NCBI RefSeq assembly: GCF_003991355.1
Contig: NZ_RCSU01000018.1
Span: 91,811-125,728 of the forward strand
Reading direction: 5' to 3'
DNA length: 33,918 nt
From: Pseudoflavitalea rhizosphaerae
GTDB lineage: Bacteria; Bacteroidota; Bacteroidia; Chitinophagales; Chitinophagaceae
Part shown: one piece after another, positions 1-9,869 of the stretch
How positions within the stretch are numbered: position 1 is the stretch's first letter
Layout of the letters: each line of letters opens with the position of its first letter
Program-made: the position numbers and the translations under genes
Notes under the pieces: model-generated
Told to the model about the DNA's origin: nothing
Seen by the model: only the letters and a program-made list of their open reading frames with translations
The model's database searches: none

Positions 1-1
1 G

Positions 2-706
2 GAAGCGGCCAATGCCATGAACTTCTTCCACAAACGCGTTGATGGCCTTATCGCTTCGCTCTCTTTCGACACTGAGAACCTGGAGCATTTCAAACACTTT
101 GAAGAAAAAAATATTCCCGTTATCTTTTTCGACCGCGTGGAAGAGAACAGTGAAAGCACAAAAGTGATCATCGATAATTACAAATGTGGTTACCAGGCTA
201 CCGAACATTTGATCTCACAGGGATGCAGGAACATCGTACTGGTAACTGCCAATCTTAAAAGGAACGTATACGCTCAACGGCATAAAGGATACACAGATGC
301 GCTCTTTGATCATGGGATCCCTTACAAAAAAGAATATGTTCTGATCAAGGACCTCAGTGAACAATGCGGTGTGGAAGCAGCCTTGCAGATCCTCAAGATG
401 GCTCCCAGGCCGGACGGCGTTTTCATCACCAATGATTTTTCCGCAGCTGTGTGCATGCAAACACTGAAAGAACATGGCGTGCAGGTGCCGAAAGATATTG
501 CCGTGGTGGGATTCAACAATGATGCCATCGGAAAGATCGTTGAGCCCAGGCTCACCACCATTCATTATCCGGGCATCGATATGGGAGAGATCGCTGCACG
601 CAATCTCATCAACCATTTGGCTGGATTATCGGATATCAGGCATACACAAACGATCGTGGTGAGATCGGAACTCATCATTCGGCAATCATCCGTCAGACAA
701 CCCTGA
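2..706 (+). CDS. LacI-family transcriptional regulator, C-terminal part (5' end outside window)
   Basis: This is the effector-binding half of a LacI/PurR-type repressor. The reading frame is open from base 2, before the first internal ATG at 17, so the DNA-binding helix-turn-helix lies upstream of the window. The visible part has the periplasmic-binding-protein fold pattern of the family: VDGLIASLSF near the start, IPVIFFDRV, a CGYQATEHLI helix, GCRNIVLVT, PDGVFITNDFSAA, and VPKDIAVVGFNND followed by EPRLTTIHYPG, which is the usual C-terminal signature. It ends only 28 bp before the GH67 gene on the same strand, with no terminator or promoter visible in the gap. It is therefore a plausible local regulator of the xylan genes, sensing a sugar or sugar acid; the ligand cannot be read from the sequence. 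Family assignment is firm and the regulatory target is inference. Confidence 0.9.
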   Translation, partial: EAANAMNFFHKRVDGLIASLSFDTENLEHFKHFEEKNIPVIFFDRVEENSESTKVIIDNYKCGYQATEHLISQGCRNIVLVTANLKRNVYAQRHKGYTDALFDHGIPYKKEYVLIKDLSEQCGVEAALQILKMAPRPDGVFITNDFSAAVCMQTLKEHGVQVPKDIAVVGFNNDAIGKIVEPRLTTIHYPGIDMGEIAARNLINHLAGLSDIRHTQTIVVRSELIIRQSSVRQP

Positions 707-734
707 CTGCCGTCAAAAAAACGAGAACTGCTTT

Positions 735-2831
735 ATGAAACGAATTGCTTTCATCCTAGCCATTTTCATCACAGCCTTTTGTAAGGCTGAAACCGGCTAT
801 GAGCTTTGGTTACGCTACCAGCCCATTGTCAACGCCGGATATGTGAATGCCTGCAAACAACTCATCCGCTCACTGGAAATAAAAGGGACTTCGCCAACCC
901 TTCGCGCAGCCAGGTCAGAACTGGAACGCGGCTTGAATGGCATGTTGCGCATCAAAATTCCACTAAGCTACAGCGGAAGCATCTTACTCAGCAAACCTGA
1001 AAATATTCCCGGCATTACTCCCGCCATCAAAGAACCATTGTCAAAAGCAGGCACAGAAGGATTCCTGATCAAAACCATTGTCATTGACGGAAAGAACCGG
1101 ATACTCATCGCCGGGAACACAGACCAGGCAATACTCTACGGGGTTTTTCATTTTCTGCGACTGGTACAAACTGAGCAGTCCATCCAAAAACTTGATATAC
1201 TTTCAATTCCACGCAGCCCTCTGCGCCTGCTCAACCATTGGGATAATCTTGACCGGACGATCGAAAGAGGTTATGCAGGATTTTCACTCTGGCAATGGAA
1301 TAACTTGCCATCATATGTAGACCAGCGCGTAACCGACTATGCACGCGCCAATGCCAGTATCGGCATCAACGGGACCGTACTCACTAACGTGAATGCCAAT
1401 GCGCTTATCCTTACGCCTGAATTCCTGCAGAAAGTGAAAGCCCTGGCTGACGTATTCCGCGTCTATGGCATCAAAACCTGGCTCACGGCCCGGTTCAGTG
1501 CACCAATAGAGATCGGCGGACTCAAAACGGCTGACCCGCTGGACCCGGCAGTGCGCGAATGGTGGAAAAAGAAAGTGGATTCCATTTACCAGCTGATCCC
1601 GGACTTCGGCGGCTTCCTCGTAAAGGCCAACAGTGAAGGGCAACCCGGTCCGCAGGATTATAAGCGTAGCCATGCAGATGGCGCCAATATGCTGGCTGAA
1701 GCGCTCGCGCCGCACAAAGGGATCGTGATGTGGAGGGCATTCGTGTACAGCCATAATTCAGACGACCGCTTCAAACAGGCCTATGAGGAATTCAAACCGC
1801 TGGACGGAAAATTCAGTACTAACGTGCTGGTACAAGTGAAGAATGGTCCCATCGATTTTCAGCCAAGAGAACCCTTCTCTCCCCTCTTCGGAGCTATGCC
1901 TGCCACACCCCTGATGATGGAATTCCAGCTCACACAGGAATACCTCGGTCAAAGCACTCATCTCGTTTACCAGGCTCCCCTGTACAAGGAAACACTGGAC
2001 GCCGATACCTACCAGCAAGGGAAAGGATCTCCTGTGAGCAGCACCCTGAGCGGGTTTGCCGGCGTGGCCAATATCGGCAACGACCTTAACTGGTGCGGCC
2101 ATCTCTTTGCGCAAAGCAACTGGTACGCTTTCGGCAGATTGAGCTGGGACCATAGCCTCAGCAGCGAAACAATCGCTGTTGAATGGATCAAACAAACCTT
2201 CACCACCCAACAAGCCTTTGTTCAGCCCGTTCTGAAAATGATGATGCGTTCGAGGGAATTGCTGGTGGATTACATGACGCCACTGGGCCTCACGCATATC
2301 ATGTACAACCACCATCATTACGGCCCGATGCCCTGGGGCAACACACTGAACCGCCCCGACTGGAACCCGGTATATTACCACAAAGCAGACAAGGCAGGAA
2401 TTGGATTCAACCGTACAAGCAGCGGCAGCAATGCGCTCAGCCAATACGCAACGCCTGTGCAACAACAGTATGAAAGCATAGACAATTGCCCGGACGATTA
2501 CCTGCTCTGGTTCCACCATGCTTCATGGGACCACAAAATGCAATCCGGCCGCAGCCTCTGGGATGAACTTTGCTACAGGTATCATGCTGCCACAGATTCT
2601 GTCAGGGCCATGCAGCAGCAATGGAAAAACCTGGAAAGATTTGTAGATGCAGAGCGCTTCAGCCATGTACAGCAAATGCTGGCCATACAAGCCTCTGAAG
2701 CGGCCTGGTGGCGTGATGCATGCCTGCTCTATTTTCAAACCTTCTCCGGAAAACCTTTCCCTGCCGGGTATGAACAACCGAAACATGATCTGGAATACTA
2801 CAAGAATCTCCGCATTCATATAACTTATTGA
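735..2831 (+). CDS. aguA: GH67 alpha-glucuronidase
   Basis: This enzyme removes (4-O-methyl-)D-glucuronic acid from the non-reducing end of xylo-oligosaccharides. The 698-residue length fits family GH67. A cleavable signal peptide (residues 1 to about 18, ending FCKA) is followed by the typical GYELWLRY start of the N-terminal domain, the central catalytic barrel and a C-terminal helical domain. The three carboxylates known from the family align at constant spacing: E301 in KANSEGQPGP (general acid), D374 in NGPIDFQ and E402 in LTQEYLG. No lipobox is present (F precedes the Cys), so a periplasmic location is likely. It is the first gene of the glycosidase run and ends 4 bp before the SDR gene. 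The assignment is secure; the symbol follows common usage for the family. Confidence 0.95.
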   Translation: MKRIAFILAIFITAFCKAETGYELWLRYQPIVNAGYVNACKQLIRSLEIKGTSPTLRAARSELERGLNGMLRIKIPLSYSGSILLSKPENIPGITPAIKEPLSKAGTEGFLIKTIVIDGKNRILIAGNTDQAILYGVFHFLRLVQTEQSIQKLDILSIPRSPLRLLNHWDNLDRTIERGYAGFSLWQWNNLPSYVDQRVTDYARANASIGINGTVLTNVNANALILTPEFLQKVKALADVFRVYGIKTWLTARFSAPIEIGGLKTADPLDPAVREWWKKKVDSIYQLIPDFGGFLVKANSEGQPGPQDYKRSHADGANMLAEALAPHKGIVMWRAFVYSHNSDDRFKQAYEEFKPLDGKFSTNVLVQVKNGPIDFQPREPFSPLFGAMPATPLMMEFQLTQEYLGQSTHLVYQAPLYKETLDADTYQQGKGSPVSSTLSGFAGVANIGNDLNWCGHLFAQSNWYAFGRLSWDHSLSSETIAVEWIKQTFTTQQAFVQPVLKMMMRSRELLVDYMTPLGLTHIMYNHHHYGPMPWGNTLNRPDWNPVYYHKADKAGIGFNRTSSGSNALSQYATPVQQQYESIDNCPDDYLLWFHHASWDHKMQSGRSLWDELCYRYHAATDSVRAMQQQWKNLERFVDAERFSHVQQMLAIQASEAAWWRDACLLYFQTFSGKPFPAGYEQPKHDLEYYKNLRIHITY

Positions 2832-2835
2832 AATC

Positions 2836-3585
2836 ATGGAAAACGATAAAAGAAAAATCGCCATTGTTACAGGAGGAGGATCAGGGCTCGGACTGGCCAT
2901 CGCAACGGCTTTTACAAAACATGGCATCGAGACGGTGATCGTAGGAAGGGATGAGCAAAAACTGAAACAGGCGCAACAGCAGCTCGGCGTGCTTTGTCAC
3001 CCGAAAGTCCAGGACCTTACGGACCTGAAAGCATTACCCGCTTTTGTACAAGCCATCACAAGAGAATTTGGTTCGATAGACATTCTCGTGAACAATGCCG
3101 GCATCAATCAGAAAAAAGAATTCACCGATGTAACCGATGAGGATTTCATCAATATCATCAACACCAACCTGGTAGCCGTTTTCTCTTTAAGCCGGGAAGT
3201 GGTGAAACAAATGCTGGTTCAGGGTTCCGGCAGTATCGTAAATATCAGTTCCATGGCTGCCCAGTATGGCATCCCGAAGGTGATCAGCTATTCCGCCAGC
3301 AAAACCGCCATCGAGGGTATCACCCGCGCAATGGCGGTGGAACTATCCCCAATGGGTATCCGTGTAAATGCGATCGCCCCGGGATTCATCTATTCAGACA
3401 TGACAGACAAAGCCCTGAACAGCGATCCCGAAAGAAAAACGAAAGTACTCAGCCGTACTCCCATGGGAAAAATGGGACAGCCAGCCGATATCGGCGAAGC
3501 CGCCCTGTTTCTTGCCGGTGATGCTGCTCAATACATCACCGGCGTAGTTTTGCCGGTGGATGGAGGCAACTCCATCGGATTCTGA
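2836..3585 (+). CDS. SDR-family NAD(P)-dependent oxidoreductase
   Basis: This is a classical short-chain dehydrogenase/reductase of 249 residues without a signal peptide, so it is cytoplasmic. Visible motifs are the Rossmann nucleotide-binding TGGGSGLG (12-19), NNAG (86-89), and the catalytic set S139, Y152 and K156 in ISSM and YSASK. A PG motif and the terminal VDGGNSIGF are typical of the gluconate 5-dehydrogenase/KduD-like branch. It sits between two alpha-glucuronidase genes, 4 bp after GH67 and 17 bp before GH115. A role in reducing or oxidising the released uronic acid or a derivative (for example fructuronate to mannonate) is therefore an attractive inference. The substrate is not shown by the sequence, and other sugar or polyol substrates remain possible. 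Confidence 0.88.
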   Translation: MENDKRKIAIVTGGGSGLGLAIATAFTKHGIETVIVGRDEQKLKQAQQQLGVLCHPKVQDLTDLKALPAFVQAITREFGSIDILVNNAGINQKKEFTDVTDEDFINIINTNLVAVFSLSREVVKQMLVQGSGSIVNISSMAAQYGIPKVISYSASKTAIEGITRAMAVELSPMGIRVNAIAPGFIYSDMTDKALNSDPERKTKVLSRTPMGKMGQPADIGEAALFLAGDAAQYITGVVLPVDGGNSIGF

Positions 3586-3602
3586 TCAAACAAACCAATC
3601 AA

Positions 3603-6170
3603 TTGATTGCCTTGAAATCTGCTCTCGTCCATATAATCCTGGGTACCGCAATGGTGCTGCTGATGCGCAACTCTACCGCGCAACTGGTGGTAAGCCGTGC
3701 GGATGCATCTACCTACAATTTGAACAAAGCGAAGATCCTGGTGGATCCAAACGACCATAAAGTAGTGAGAAAAGCTGCCGAACTATTACAGCAGGATATC
3801 TTCATGATCACCGGGGAAAGACCGGTGATCATAGAGAAGCCGCAGGCCGGGAAGCTGATCATCATCGGCAGTAAAGATCGATCGGGCATCATCCGCCTGC
3901 TCAACACAAACAAAAAACTGGATCTCACAGCCATCAGCAAACGCTGGGAAGCATTTCATATTTCGTCCATACAAAATCCTTTTCCCAATATCCAGGAGGC
4001 CCTGGTGATCACCGGCAGTGACGCACGTGGCACAGCGTTCGGGGTGCTGGAACTTTCAAAACAGGCCGGCGTTTCGCCCTGGTACTGGTGGGCCGATGTA
4101 CCTGTATTGAAAAAGCAATCGATCCATATCAGGAGAGCTGCCAGTATCACAGACAGTCCGCTGGTAAAATACCGTGGTATCTTTTTGAATGATGAAGCTC
4201 CTGCTCTCAGCAACTGGAGCCGGCAACATTTTGGAGGCTTCCGCGCCGGGTTCTATGAGAAAGTATTTGAACTGATGCTTCGTCTCAAATCCAATTATAT
4301 CTGGCCTGCCATGTGGGGCAATGCATTTTATGACGATGACAGCCTGAATATCAGAATGGCAGAGCAATATGCCATCGTGATCGGCACCAGTCACCATGAA
4401 CCACTGATGCGTGCACACGATGAATGGCGTCGCTACGGCAACAAACAATTATGGAACTACGATAGCAGCGCCACAGCGCTCCGCAATTTCTGGCGCCAGG
4501 GACTGCAGCGCGCCACCAATGAAAAGATCGTGACGGTTGGTATGCGTGGCGATGGCGATGAGCCCATGAGCCGGGAAACCGCCACCAGCCTGCTGGAACG
4601 AATCGTGACAGACCAACGCAGGATCATCAGTGAAGTCAGCGGCAAACCCGCGGACCAAACACCACAACTCTGGGCATTGTATAAGGAAGTGCAGGACTAT
4701 TACGATAAAGGAATGCGCGTACCCGAAGACGTTACCCTGCTTCTCTGTGACGATAACTGGGGCAATATCCGGCGGCTCCCTGCACCCAATGCCCCCAAAC
4801 GAAAAGGAGGCTACGGTATCTACTATCATTTCGATTATGTGGGCGGTCCCCGCAATTACAAATGGATCAACACCAACCCGCTTCCACGTGTTTGGGAACA
4901 GATGCACCTGGCTTGGGAATATGATGTAAAACAGATCTGGATCGTGAACGTGGGTGACCTCAAACCCATGGAACTACCCATCTCCTTCTTCCTTGACTAT
5001 GCCTGGAACCCAACCAGGATCGGGCCTTCAGACATTCAGGCATATACGGAACAATGGGCGGCGCAACAATTCGGAAGCCGGCATCAAAAAGAAATTGCAG
5101 CCCTTCTCGCCACTTACACAAAGATCACCGGAAGAAAAAAACCCGAACTATTGAATGAGAACTCCTACAACTTATACGGAGGTAATGCTTTCAGCTCCGT
5201 GATAGGAGAAACAGGAAAACTGGAAAAAGAAGCAAAAGCCATTGCTGCCCAAATTCCTGCTGAATACCAGGATGCCTTTTTCCAGCTCGTATTGCATCCC
5301 ATCATGGCAGTGAACAATCTCTATCAGCTCTACTATTATACGGCACTGAACCATCATCATGCAAAATACAATCTCGCTATCGCCAACAGGTACGCAGATA
5401 CTGCAAAACAACATTTCGAAAACGATTCGCTGATCTCGCTTCAATACCATCGCATCAATAATGGAAAATGGGACCATATGATGAGCCAGACGCATATCGG
5501 TTATACGTACTGGCAACAACCGCCTTTCAATAAGATCCCTTCCCTGGAATACCTGGAAGCGCCCGAAGAAGAAAAACTGATCAGCATCGATACATTTGCC
5601 AAAACATCCAAAGAACTCATTCCTGATGGCGTCTCCGGCAACCTGTTCTATCAATATTCAGGTTATGTGTCCATGGACGCAGCACATTATTCAAAAGCCG
5701 TCAACAGCAATGGCATTACCTGGACCGTCCTTCCCCACCATGGCCGTACCGGCGATGCCATCACCCCATTCCCTGTTACTGCTTCGCGTCAGCAACCTGG
5801 TGGTAACGCTCCGAAACTGAGCTATGATTTTTATGTGCGGGATGCAGCTGCCTTCGAACTTTCTTTGTATTGTTCTCCTACCCTCAACCTGCAGCATGCG
5901 CCGGAAGGCATGCAGTTTGCCGTGAGTATCGATGAGCAGGTACCGCAGATCATGGAACTCAACAAAGACGACGCTAATACAAGGATCTGGGAAACCTGGG
6001 TAGTCAATAATATCATCATTAAAAAAACAAGATTGCACATCAGTAAACCCGGAAAACACACCCTTCATTTCTGGATGGTGGACCCCGGTGTGGTTTTGCA
6101 GAAACTGGAGCTCAATGCCGGCAAAGCGAAACCAGGCCACCTGGGATTTCCTGAAACACTACATCGATAA
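3603..6170 (+). CDS. GH115 xylan alpha-1,2-glucuronidase
   Basis: This is a large secreted glycoside hydrolase of family GH115. The family removes glucuronic or 4-O-methylglucuronic acid from internal as well as terminal xylose units of xylan. Recognisable blocks are GIFLNDEAPALSNW (D197, E198), LKSNYIWPAMWGN, the IGTSHHEP segment, VGMRGDGDEPM (E320), LLLCDDNWGN and YYHFDYVGGPRNYKW. A C-terminal beta-rich region follows. The frame has no ATG at a suitable place: the signal peptide (K5, hydrophobic stretch to about residue 21, cleavage near STA-Q) is complete only if translation starts at a TTG, either 3603 or 3612. I chose 3603. Length of about 855 residues is normal for the family. It pairs functionally with the GH67 enzyme. 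Family assignment is secure and the exact start is uncertain. Confidence 0.92.
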   Translation: MIALKSALVHIILGTAMVLLMRNSTAQLVVSRADASTYNLNKAKILVDPNDHKVVRKAAELLQQDIFMITGERPVIIEKPQAGKLIIIGSKDRSGIIRLLNTNKKLDLTAISKRWEAFHISSIQNPFPNIQEALVITGSDARGTAFGVLELSKQAGVSPWYWWADVPVLKKQSIHIRRAASITDSPLVKYRGIFLNDEAPALSNWSRQHFGGFRAGFYEKVFELMLRLKSNYIWPAMWGNAFYDDDSLNIRMAEQYAIVIGTSHHEPLMRAHDEWRRYGNKQLWNYDSSATALRNFWRQGLQRATNEKIVTVGMRGDGDEPMSRETATSLLERIVTDQRRIISEVSGKPADQTPQLWALYKEVQDYYDKGMRVPEDVTLLLCDDNWGNIRRLPAPNAPKRKGGYGIYYHFDYVGGPRNYKWINTNPLPRVWEQMHLAWEYDVKQIWIVNVGDLKPMELPISFFLDYAWNPTRIGPSDIQAYTEQWAAQQFGSRHQKEIAALLATYTKITGRKKPELLNENSYNLYGGNAFSSVIGETGKLEKEAKAIAAQIPAEYQDAFFQLVLHPIMAVNNLYQLYYYTALNHHHAKYNLAIANRYADTAKQHFENDSLISLQYHRINNGKWDHMMSQTHIGYTYWQQPPFNKIPSLEYLEAPEEEKLISIDTFAKTSKELIPDGVSGNLFYQYSGYVSMDAAHYSKAVNSNGITWTVLPHHGRTGDAITPFPVTASRQQPGGNAPKLSYDFYVRDAAAFELSLYCSPTLNLQHAPEGMQFAVSIDEQVPQIMELNKDDANTRIWETWVVNNIIIKKTRLHISKPGKHTLHFWMVDPGVVLQKLELNAGKAKPGHLGFPETLHR

Positions 6171-6176
6171 AACAGA

Positions 6177-7247
6177 ATGATCATGCCAATGAAATTTTTC
6201 CAGCCGGCCCTTACAACAGCAGTAACCATGAGCCTTCTGTTGCCGGCAGCTTTTGCACAGAAAGGAACTTTAAAAAAAGAACCCGTATCTCAGCCACTGA
6301 TAACAAAGCAGTACACAGCCGATCCATCCGCCCATGTATTCAAAGGAAGGATCTTTCTCTATCCATCACACGATATCGAATCCGGTATTGCCGAAAACGA
6401 TAATGGCGATCACTTCAACATGAAGGATTACCACGTCTATTCCATGACAGATGTGGAAGGTAAGGTAAAGAACCATGGCGTTGCCCTCTCGCTCAACAAT
6501 ATTCCCTGGGCAGGCCGTCAGCTCTGGGCGCCTGATGCCGCTTACAAGGATGGCACTTATTATCTTTATTTCCCCGCCAAAGACAAACAGGATATTTTCC
6601 GCATCGGCGTAGCCACCAGCAAGAAACCACAGGGGCCCTTCAAAGCAGAAACTTCGTATATCCCAGGCAGTTATAGCATCGACCCCTGTGTATTCCGGGA
6701 TGCTAACGGTGACTACTACATGTATTTCGGCGGTATCTGGGGAGGCCAGCTCCAACGCTGGAAGAACAACCAGTACGATGCCAATGCCCCCATCCCACAA
6801 CCCGGAGATACAGCCGTTCTTCCGCGCGTAGCCAAACTTTCAGCCGATATGAAGTCCTTTGCCGAACCCGTTCGTGAAGTACAGCTCCTGGATGAAAATG
6901 GAAAACCATTCATGGAAAACGATAAAGAGAAACGCTTTTTCGAAGCAGCCTGGGTCCATTACTACAATGGCAAATACTATTTCTCCTACAGCACCGGCGA
7001 TTCTCATAATATCTGTTACGCAACCGGCGACAATCCCTACGGCCCCTTCACTTACAAAGGTGTAATTCTGGAACCCGTGGAAGGCTGGACCAATCATCAT
7101 TCCATCGTTTTCTACAACGGTCACTGGTACCTCTTTTATCATGATGTGCAGATCTCCGGCAAAACATTCCTGCGCAATGTGAAAGTGACTGAACTGTTCT
7201 ACAACGAAGACGGGACCATCAGAAAACAAAACGCATATAAAAACTGA
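6177..7247 (+). CDS. GH43 glycoside hydrolase (probable beta-xylosidase / alpha-L-arabinofuranosidase)
   Basis: This is a five-bladed beta-propeller glycosidase of family GH43, 356 residues, with a signal peptide ending LLPAAFA-Q around residue 27. The three family carboxylates are visible: D49 in YTADPSAHVF (base), D169 in YSIDPCVF (pKa modulator) and E256 in FFEAAWVHYY (acid). Repeated blade patterns of the type GTYYLYF, GDYYMYF, GKYYFSYS and GHWYLFYH support the fold. Three start codons lie close together (ATG at 6177, 6183 and 6189); any of them leaves a usable signal peptide. It lies 6 bp after GH115 and 4 bp before GH3, so it is co-transcribed. Given its neighbours, it probably removes xylose or arabinose from xylo-oligosaccharides. 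The subfamily, and hence the xylosidase versus arabinofuranosidase choice, cannot be settled by eye. Confidence 0.9.
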   Translation: MIMPMKFFQPALTTAVTMSLLLPAAFAQKGTLKKEPVSQPLITKQYTADPSAHVFKGRIFLYPSHDIESGIAENDNGDHFNMKDYHVYSMTDVEGKVKNHGVALSLNNIPWAGRQLWAPDAAYKDGTYYLYFPAKDKQDIFRIGVATSKKPQGPFKAETSYIPGSYSIDPCVFRDANGDYYMYFGGIWGGQLQRWKNNQYDANAPIPQPGDTAVLPRVAKLSADMKSFAEPVREVQLLDENGKPFMENDKEKRFFEAAWVHYYNGKYYFSYSTGDSHNICYATGDNPYGPFTYKGVILEPVEGWTNHHSIVFYNGHWYLFYHDVQISGKTFLRNVKVTELFYNEDGTIRKQNAYKN

Positions 7248-7251
7248 TTGC

Positions 7252-9867
7252 ATGAAAAAACTGACCGCGATATTCCTGCTGCTCAGCGTAAGTCATCTGC
7301 AGGCACAGGAATATAAAACCTATCCGATGTGGGACCATAATCTTCCCACCGCCACACGTGTGCGCGATCTTATCAGCAGGCTCACACTGGAAGAGAAAGT
7401 TGCACAGATGCTCAATGCCGCGCCAGCCGTGGAAAAGCTCGGCATCCCTGCATACGATTGGTGGAATGAAGTTTTGCACGGCGTGGCAAGAACGCCTTTC
7501 AAAGTGACCGTATTCCCGCAAGCCATTGGTATGGCCGCCACCTGGGATACTTCCTCACTTTTTACGATGGCAAAATATTCAGCCACGGAAGGCCGCGCCA
7601 TCCATAATATCGCCATCAAAAAGAACAGGACACGTGAGCGCTATCTCGGCCTCACCTACTGGACACCCAATATCAATATCTTCCGCGATCCGCGCTGGGG
7701 CCGCGGGCAGGAGACCTATGGCGAAGATCCTTTCCTCACAGCCATGCTCGGCAGCGCCTTCGTTCATGGATTACAGGGAGATGATCCCAGGTACCTGCAG
7801 GCAGCCGCCTGCGCCAAGCACTACGCCGTGCACAGCGGCCCTGAACCATCCCGCCACTCCTTCAATGCCAATGTGAGCGCATACGATCTCTGGGACACTT
7901 ACCTGCCCGCATTCAAAGAGCTGATCACAAATGCAAAAGTGGCCGGCGTAATGTGCGCCTACAATGCTTTCCGAAACCAGCCCTGCTGCGCCAGCGATCT
8001 CCTCATGAACGATATCCTCCGCAACCAATGGCAGTTCAATGGATATGTGACCAGCGACTGCTGGGCCATCGATGATTTTTTCAAATACCACAAAACACAT
8101 AAGGACGCCACCGTGTCCGCCGCAGACGCAGTTCTGCATGGCACCGATGTGGAATGCGGCGTATCTGTTTACAAAACCCTGGTAGACGCTGTAAAGCAAA
8201 ATATCATCACAGAAAAACAACTCGATGTTTCCCTCGAAAGATTGTTCACTATCCGTTACCGGCTCGGCCAGTTCGATCCGCCTTCGATGGTGCCCTATAC
8301 ACAGATAGATGAATCCGTTCTGGAAAGTGAAGCCCATAAAGCACATTCATTGAAAATGGCGAAACAGTCGATTGTACTGCTGAAAAACCAGAACAACACG
8401 CTCCCACTGAAAAGATCCATCAAAAAAATAGCGCTCATCGGCCCCAATGCAGACAATCCAATTGCCGTACTCGGCAATTACAATGGAATGCCCTCTGAGA
8501 TCATTACAGTGCTCAAAGGGCTGCAACGCAAGCTGGGCAAGGATGTGGAGATCATCTACGAAAAAGCAGTGAACTTTACTGACGACTCATTGATCATCTT
8601 CGAAGATCTCTCTTCCCTGTACAGTACCGATGGTAAAACCGGCGTAAAAGCAGAATACTGGAATAATGAAAAAATGGAAGGAAGTCCTGATATCACCATC
8701 ACCGAAAAAGATATCGACCATTACTGGCCTGAAGGACAAAGTCCCGCCAATGGCATCAACACCATCCATTTCTCCGCCAGGTACACAACTGTGTACACAG
8801 CCCGTGAAACAGAAACATTGCAGTTTGAAGCCAGTGGAGACGATGGTTATCGCATATTCATCAACGATGAATTAAAGCTCAACGCCTGGGAGCGCAACCG
8901 CTGGGGTGCAAAGAAATTATCGCTGAACACTGAAAAAGGAAAACAATACCGCATCCGCGTTGAAATGTACCAGGGCGAAGGCAATGCAGCCATTCAGTTC
9001 AAAGCAGGAAAAACAGGAAGAACGAATATTGCAGCGCTCAAAGAAAGGATCAAAGAGGCCGATGTGGTCCTCTTTGCCGGTGGCATCTCCCCACAACTCG
9101 AAGGCGAAGAAATGAAAGTGGACCATCCTGGCTTCAATGGCGGCGACCGCACTACCATAATGCTTCCTGCCATTCAAACACGATACATGCGGGAACTGCA
9201 ATCCACCGGTAAGCCGGTTGTATTCATCATGATGACAGGCAGCGCTATCGCCATTCCCTGGGAAGATCAGAATATACCCGCCATCATCAATGCCTGGTAT
9301 GGTGGTCAGCATGCCGGTACAGCCATCGCCGATGTTCTGTTCGGAGATTATAATCCTGCCGGCAGATTGCCTGTCACTTTCTATGCAAACGATAAAGACC
9401 TACCTGATTTCAATAGCTATGATATGAAAGGAAGGACTTACCGCTATTTCACCGGGAAACCGCTTTATCCCTTCGGCTATGGTCTCAGCTATTCCAGTTT
9501 CACTTATGATGGATTTACACTGCCCGCTACTCACGCAAAAGGCAAGCCCCTCACTGTAAAAGTGCGCGTATCGAATACTGGAAAAATTGACGGTGAGGAA
9601 GTGGTTCAGCTCTACGTATCACATACAGGCAAAACCGAAACTGCTCCATTGCGCGCCCTCAAAGGATTCCAGCGCATCGCACTGAAAGCGGGCGAAAGCC
9701 GGATGGTGGAATTCACCCTCAGTCCCGAAATGCTTTCTGTGGTGAACAAAGAGGGCAAACTGGTACAACCAACCGAAAAAATATGGATCAGTGTGGGCGG
9801 CGGACAGCCGGCCGTAAAGAACAAGACCACCAGCACCGTTCTCAGCAAATCACTCTTAATTCAATAA
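7252..9867 (+). CDS. GH3 beta-glycosidase with embedded PA14 domain (probable beta-xylosidase)
   Basis: This is an 871-residue exo-acting GH3 enzyme with an N-terminal signal peptide (cleavage near LQA-Q, about residue 19). The (beta/alpha)8 domain shows WWNEVLHGVAR, the FRDPRWGRGQETYGEDP block and CAKHYAVHSGPE. The nucleophile is D269 in GYVTSDCWAIDD. The second domain begins around KQSIVLLKN and is interrupted at about residues 464-585 by a PA14-type carbohydrate-binding insert (GVKAEYW to AIQFKAG). It resumes with VVLFAGGISPQLEGEEM and GGQHAGTAIADVLFGDYNPAGRLP, and a C-terminal Fn3-like domain follows at about 780-855. The sequence around the nucleophile and the xylan context favour beta-xylosidase (xylobiose and longer to xylose) over beta-glucosidase. 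Its stop codon lies 2 bp before the GH10 start codon. Confidence 0.92.
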   Translation: MKKLTAIFLLLSVSHLQAQEYKTYPMWDHNLPTATRVRDLISRLTLEEKVAQMLNAAPAVEKLGIPAYDWWNEVLHGVARTPFKVTVFPQAIGMAATWDTSSLFTMAKYSATEGRAIHNIAIKKNRTRERYLGLTYWTPNINIFRDPRWGRGQETYGEDPFLTAMLGSAFVHGLQGDDPRYLQAAACAKHYAVHSGPEPSRHSFNANVSAYDLWDTYLPAFKELITNAKVAGVMCAYNAFRNQPCCASDLLMNDILRNQWQFNGYVTSDCWAIDDFFKYHKTHKDATVSAADAVLHGTDVECGVSVYKTLVDAVKQNIITEKQLDVSLERLFTIRYRLGQFDPPSMVPYTQIDESVLESEAHKAHSLKMAKQSIVLLKNQNNTLPLKRSIKKIALIGPNADNPIAVLGNYNGMPSEIITVLKGLQRKLGKDVEIIYEKAVNFTDDSLIIFEDLSSLYSTDGKTGVKAEYWNNEKMEGSPDITITEKDIDHYWPEGQSPANGINTIHFSARYTTVYTARETETLQFEASGDDGYRIFINDELKLNAWERNRWGAKKLSLNTEKGKQYRIRVEMYQGEGNAAIQFKAGKTGRTNIAALKERIKEADVVLFAGGISPQLEGEEMKVDHPGFNGGDRTTIMLPAIQTRYMRELQSTGKPVVFIMMTGSAIAIPWEDQNIPAIINAWYGGQHAGTAIADVLFGDYNPAGRLPVTFYANDKDLPDFNSYDMKGRTYRYFTGKPLYPFGYGLSYSSFTYDGFTLPATHAKGKPLTVKVRVSNTGKIDGEEVVQLYVSHTGKTETAPLRALKGFQRIALKAGESRMVEFTLSPEMLSVVNKEGKLVQPTEKIWISVGGGQPAVKNKTTSTVLSKSLLIQ

Positions 9868-9869
9868 GC

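Noticed and set aside
1758-2519. 253-codon open frame antisense to GH67
   Set aside because: It lies over conserved GH67 sequence and is Cys/His/Val-rich in the way typical of antisense shadows.
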